This document shows, piece by piece, positions 6,787-8,887 of a DNA stretch of 8,887 nt. The stretch spans positions 20,881 to 29,767 of the forward strand of contig JAAVAW010000015.1 in NCBI GenBank assembly GCA_014803905.1. Direction: 5' to 3'. The notes under the pieces were generated by a model. That model did not search any database, was not told the origin of the DNA, and worked only from the letters and a program-made list of their open reading frames with translations. A program made the translations under genes and the position numbers. How positions within the stretch are numbered: the first letter of the stretch is position 1; each line of letters opens with the position of its first letter. Origin of the DNA: Lactobacillus sp. Lineage in GTDB: Bacteria; Bacillota; Bacilli; Lactobacillales; Lactobacillaceae.

Positions 6787-7668
6787 ATGAACAATGATCC
6801 TTTAATTTTTGAATTAGCTACAGCTCAAGGAAAACCGTCCAGTTTTCGAAAAGATAAAGACCATACATGTCCATTTTGTGATGTGAAAAATTTAAGTGGA
6901 ATTTATGAACAAGAAGGTGAAATGATTTGGTTACATAATCGTTTCCCCACTTTACGTGACACATTGCAAACGGTCTTAATTGAATCATCAGATCATCATG
7001 GAGATATCAGTAATTATAATAAAGAATATAATCGCAATTTAATGAAATTCGCCCTGCACTGCTTTAAAAAATTAATTGCAACTGGTCAATATAAATCAGT
7101 TTTATGGTATAAAAATTTTGGCCCTTTATCAGGTGGTTCTTTAATTCATCCTCATATGCAAATTGTTGGATTAGAACATGAAGATGGATACAAATATATT
7201 CACGAAAATAATTTTACGGGAATACCAGTTTTTGAAAATAAATTGATTGAGGTTAATATTGCTACTCACCCAGTACAAGGGTATCAGGAGATTAATCTCA
7301 ATTTAAAATCAATGAATCAAGAACATGGAATTAATTTATGGGCCGATTGGATTCAAAAATCAGTCCAATATACATTAAATGAAATGTATAAGGGACGTTG
7401 TAATTCTTATAATTTATTTTTCTATCCCTATGGAAATGATAATCAGAGCCTTTGCTGTAAGGTGATTCCAAGATTTTATGCACCACCTTATTTTGTAGGA
7501 TATAAGTTATCTCAGTGTAATGATAAAATTACTCTAAAAAGAGAAGCAAAAAATCTGGCAAAATACAGTTATATAAAAAACAATTTTTACCCAGGGGTCT
7601 CATGTTATAATATAAAAATATTGATAAAACTAATAATAGTTGGGGATTTTGATAATGCTAAAAAATGA
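6787..7668 (+). CDS. DUF4931-type, galactose-1-phosphate uridylyltransferase-like HIT-superfamily protein
   Basis: Cytoplasmic 293-residue protein of the GalT/HIT superfamily. C28-P-F-C31 near the N-terminus is a likely half of a zinc site. GGSLIHPHMQIVGLE contains the HPHxQ signature at 121-125, where H123 matches the histidine that becomes nucleotidylated in GalT. RFPTLRD and VIPRFYAPPYFVGYKL also fit the family as I recall it. The substrate is unknown; nucleotide transfer or nucleotide-sugar/dinucleotide cleavage is likely. I chose ATG 6787 because GAGAGAGA lies 6 bases upstream; the TTG at 6772 would place that ribosome site inside the gene. The C-terminal 26 residues (from Y268) look unlike conserved sequence and run through the next gene's promoter. 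It overlaps that gene by 14 bases. A cre site upstream suggests carbon control. Confidence 0.82.
   Translation: MNNDPLIFELATAQGKPSSFRKDKDHTCPFCDVKNLSGIYEQEGEMIWLHNRFPTLRDTLQTVLIESSDHHGDISNYNKEYNRNLMKFALHCFKKLIATGQYKSVLWYKNFGPLSGGSLIHPHMQIVGLEHEDGYKYIHENNFTGIPVFENKLIEVNIATHPVQGYQEINLNLKSMNQEHGINLWADWIQKSVQYTLNEMYKGRCNSYNLFFYPYGNDNQSLCCKVIPRFYAPPYFVGYKLSQCNDKITLKREAKNLAKYSYIKNNFYPGVSCYNIKILIKLIIVGDFDNAKK
7603..7611 (+). promoter_or_regulatory. Perfect extended -10 inside the end of the DUF4931 gene
   Basis: TGTTATAAT is a full TGn TATAAT extended -10, 44 bases before the next ATG, with T-rich sequence in the -35 area. It should start transcription near 7618 and give the beta-lactamase-like gene its own promoter. 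Confidence 0.6.
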
Positions 7669-8446
7669 ATTAGATGCTCTTATTCCCAAAAATGGGATAG
7701 AGACTGGAATAATGTTATGTTATGGTGATGAAGTTATTTATCAACATAATGCGGATAAAGTTTTTCCTGCCGCAGGAATGATTGATTTGGGGATTGTTGC
7801 TTATATTGAGGAACAATGGAAAAAGGATCCCAAAATTCTCGATGAAGAGTTAGAAGTAACTGAATTATCGCGCGTTCGGGGAGCAGGAGTAATTAGTAAA
7901 TTAAGACAAAGTAAATGGTCATTACGCGATTTGATTTATTTAATTACTTCAGTAGGAGATAACACGGCTAGCAATTTATTAATTGAACGGTTTGATATCT
8001 ACGAAATTGATGAATGGCTAAAAGAAAATTATCCAGGAATACGTTTAGGGCGTGAATTTATGCGTTATTCAGCTACGGGACAGGATAATGAAGTAACAGC
8101 GTCGAGTATGATGAAAGTGTTACAGCATTTTATAACTAGTAAAGATGAGTTTGGTGATCTGGTTAGATCAGGATTACAAAATCATGCTATGAGCTTTTAT
8201 CTAACAGCTATGGGAGATACGGAATTACCAATATTTAATAAATCGACACATTTTAATCATCTTTTACATGAGGTTAGTGCTTTAAGAACACAAAAAGGAC
8301 CATTAAGTTTAGTTTTACTGACTGAATATGAAGATAATAAGAGTCAAGATGTTGAGTTTATTCAAGAATTTGGTAAACTTTTATATTCTAGAATTTCTAT
8401 TCCGCAACTTCCAAAGACCGGATTGGCTAATTTGAGAAATAAATGA
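7655..8446 (+). CDS. Class A beta-lactamase-like serine hydrolase fold, catalytic motifs lost
   Basis: A 263-residue protein with the overall class A beta-lactamase / serine hydrolase layout but without its active-site residues. The SxxK motif, normally FPAASxxK, reads FPAAGMID: nucleophile Ser is Gly41 and Lys is Asp44. The SDN loop in ITxSDNTAxNLLI reads ITSVGDNTASNLLI (GDN at 101-103). The KTG strand seems to read NKSTHFNHLLHEVSAL (K196-S-T). The omega-loop region GQDNEVTASSMMKVL (142-156) is preserved in shape. There is no signal peptide or membrane anchor, unlike exported lactamases, so it should be cytosolic. It is unlikely to hydrolyse beta-lactams and should not be read as a resistance gene. 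The start is ATG 7655, with TGGGGA 8 bases upstream; the TTG at 7640 would put that site inside the ORF. It overlaps the DUF4931 gene by 14 bases, has its own promoter (7603-7611) and is followed by a terminator. Confidence 0.85.
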   Translation: MLKNELDALIPKNGIETGIMLCYGDEVIYQHNADKVFPAAGMIDLGIVAYIEEQWKKDPKILDEELEVTELSRVRGAGVISKLRQSKWSLRDLIYLITSVGDNTASNLLIERFDIYEIDEWLKENYPGIRLGREFMRYSATGQDNEVTASSMMKVLQHFITSKDEFGDLVRSGLQNHAMSFYLTAMGDTELPIFNKSTHFNHLLHEVSALRTQKGPLSLVLLTEYEDNKSQDVEFIQEFGKLLYSRISIPQLPKTGLANLRNK

Positions 8447-8449
8447 TTT

Positions 8450-8478
8450 AAAAGATCGTTTTAAAACGATCTTTTTTT
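8450..8478 (+). terminator. Intrinsic terminator after the beta-lactamase-like gene
   Basis: A perfect 26-base palindrome (8450-8475), AAAAGATCG - TTTTAAAA - CGATCTTTT, runs into seven Ts (8472-8478), starting 3 bases after the stop codon. Confidence 0.88.
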
Positions 8479-8518
8479 GTATTATTAATTAAAGGACGAG
8501 ATTTACTTTAGGAGTATA

Positions 8519-8887
8519 ATGAAAAATATTTTACAAGATATAAAAAAGTATTCTAATAAATTTTGGCAAAATTGGTTGCGGTATTTACTACTCTTCGTGG
8601 GATTAGATCTATTTAATGAAATGATTGTTATTCCAATTTTTCGTTGGAGTGCAACTTATACTTTACAGGCAGGATCAATTCCATTTATTTCTTATCAAAA
8701 TGTAGTCACGATTTTAACAAAGCATAGTTTGATTGCGGCAGTCTTATTATTAGAGCTATTACTATTAATCTTAATTATTTATTTACAATTTGAATTTTTG
8801 TTACTTGCAATTCAAAATATTGAGACAAAATTTACTACAATCTTGAAAATGACTTGGCGAGTAATAAAGAAAACTAGAATTAGCTCC
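8519..8887 (+). CDS. Membrane-domain glycerophosphodiester phosphodiesterase, N-terminal part (cut by window end)
   Basis: 123 codons are present and the frame is open to the last base. The sequence matches, from recollection, the N-terminal membrane domain that precedes the GDPD catalytic domain in Gram-positive bacteria (GPDPase_memb family). A first hydrophobic stretch is at about 19-41 (WLRYLLLFVGLDLFNEMIVIPIF). AGSIPFISYQNVVTILTKHSL (51-71) is a characteristic polar loop, and a long hydrophobic segment follows at about 71-98 (VLLLELLLLILIIYLQFEFLLLAI). The catalytic domain, which would cleave glycerophosphodiesters to glycerol-3-phosphate and an alcohol, lies beyond the window, so its integrity cannot be judged. 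The ATG has AGGAG at 8510-8514 with a short 4-base spacer. It follows a terminator, so it should have its own promoter in 8479-8510, which I could not define. Confidence 0.75.
   Translation, partial: MKNILQDIKKYSNKFWQNWLRYLLLFVGLDLFNEMIVIPIFRWSATYTLQAGSIPFISYQNVVTILTKHSLIAAVLLLELLLLILIIYLQFEFLLLAIQNIETKFTTILKMTWRVIKKTRISS

Noticed and set aside
8408..8422. LPKTG near the C-terminus of the beta-lactamase-like protein (residues 252-256), like a sortase LPxTG signal
   Set aside because: Only seven residues follow, with no hydrophobic segment, and the protein has no signal peptide, so it cannot work as a sorting signal. It is also too close to the end to be the family KTG box.
7655..8446. Functional beta-lactamase (antibiotic resistance gene)
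   Set aside because: The nucleophile Ser, its Lys, the SDN Ser and the KTG motif are all changed, and there is no export signal.

Overview
The window is low-GC DNA with tight gene packing, AAGGAGG-like ribosome sites and palindromic U-tailed terminators. Together with protein sequences that read like those of host-associated lactobacilli (a fused sucrose PTS IIBCA, a long Nramp transporter, a membrane-anchored GDPD), this points to a Lactobacillus of the acidophilus/johnsonii-gasseri type. The genus is fairly secure from recollection of the protein families; the species cannot be fixed from the sequence alone.

Layout. (1) 1-2056: a sucrose-type PTS permease (scrA) with a probable CcpA/LacI-type operator just upstream and a strong terminator. 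(2) 2100-4895: an apparent three-gene operon. It holds an Nramp Mn/Fe transporter (mntH, TTG start), a 213-residue protein that looks like a shrunken, non-catalytic glycoside hydrolase 13 remnant, and a MacroD-type macrodomain protein that overlaps it by 4 bases. It ends in a terminator shared with the converging gene. (3) 4906-5589, minus strand: a class I glutamine amidotransferase / peptidase C26 (PuuD-like) protein lacking its nucleophile Cys and its catalytic His. (4) 5749-6642: a six-helix membrane protein of unknown function, divergent from (3). (5) 6645-6786: an intergenic region with a cre site and, on the minus strand, a promoter and an intrinsic terminator about 80 nt apart with no ORF between them, so a candidate small RNA. 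(6) 6787-8478: a DUF4931/GalT-like HIT-superfamily protein overlapping by 14 bases a class A beta-lactamase-like protein whose SxxK, SDN and KTG motifs are all altered. (7) 8519 to the end: the start of a membrane-domain glycerophosphodiester phosphodiesterase, cut by the window edge.

How the parts may work together: sugar uptake (scrA) and the 6787 gene both carry CcpA-like sites, so carbon status probably reaches both. The mntH operon joins metal uptake with ADP-ribose chemistry; the link is inferred from gene order only. The main oddities are two separate enzyme-fold proteins that have lost their catalytic residues while keeping intact reading frames, a possible GH13-derived third, and the candidate small RNA, whose unpaired segment is complementary to the mntH ribosome-binding site. 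No CRISPR array, tRNA, rRNA, insertion sequence or phage gene was seen.
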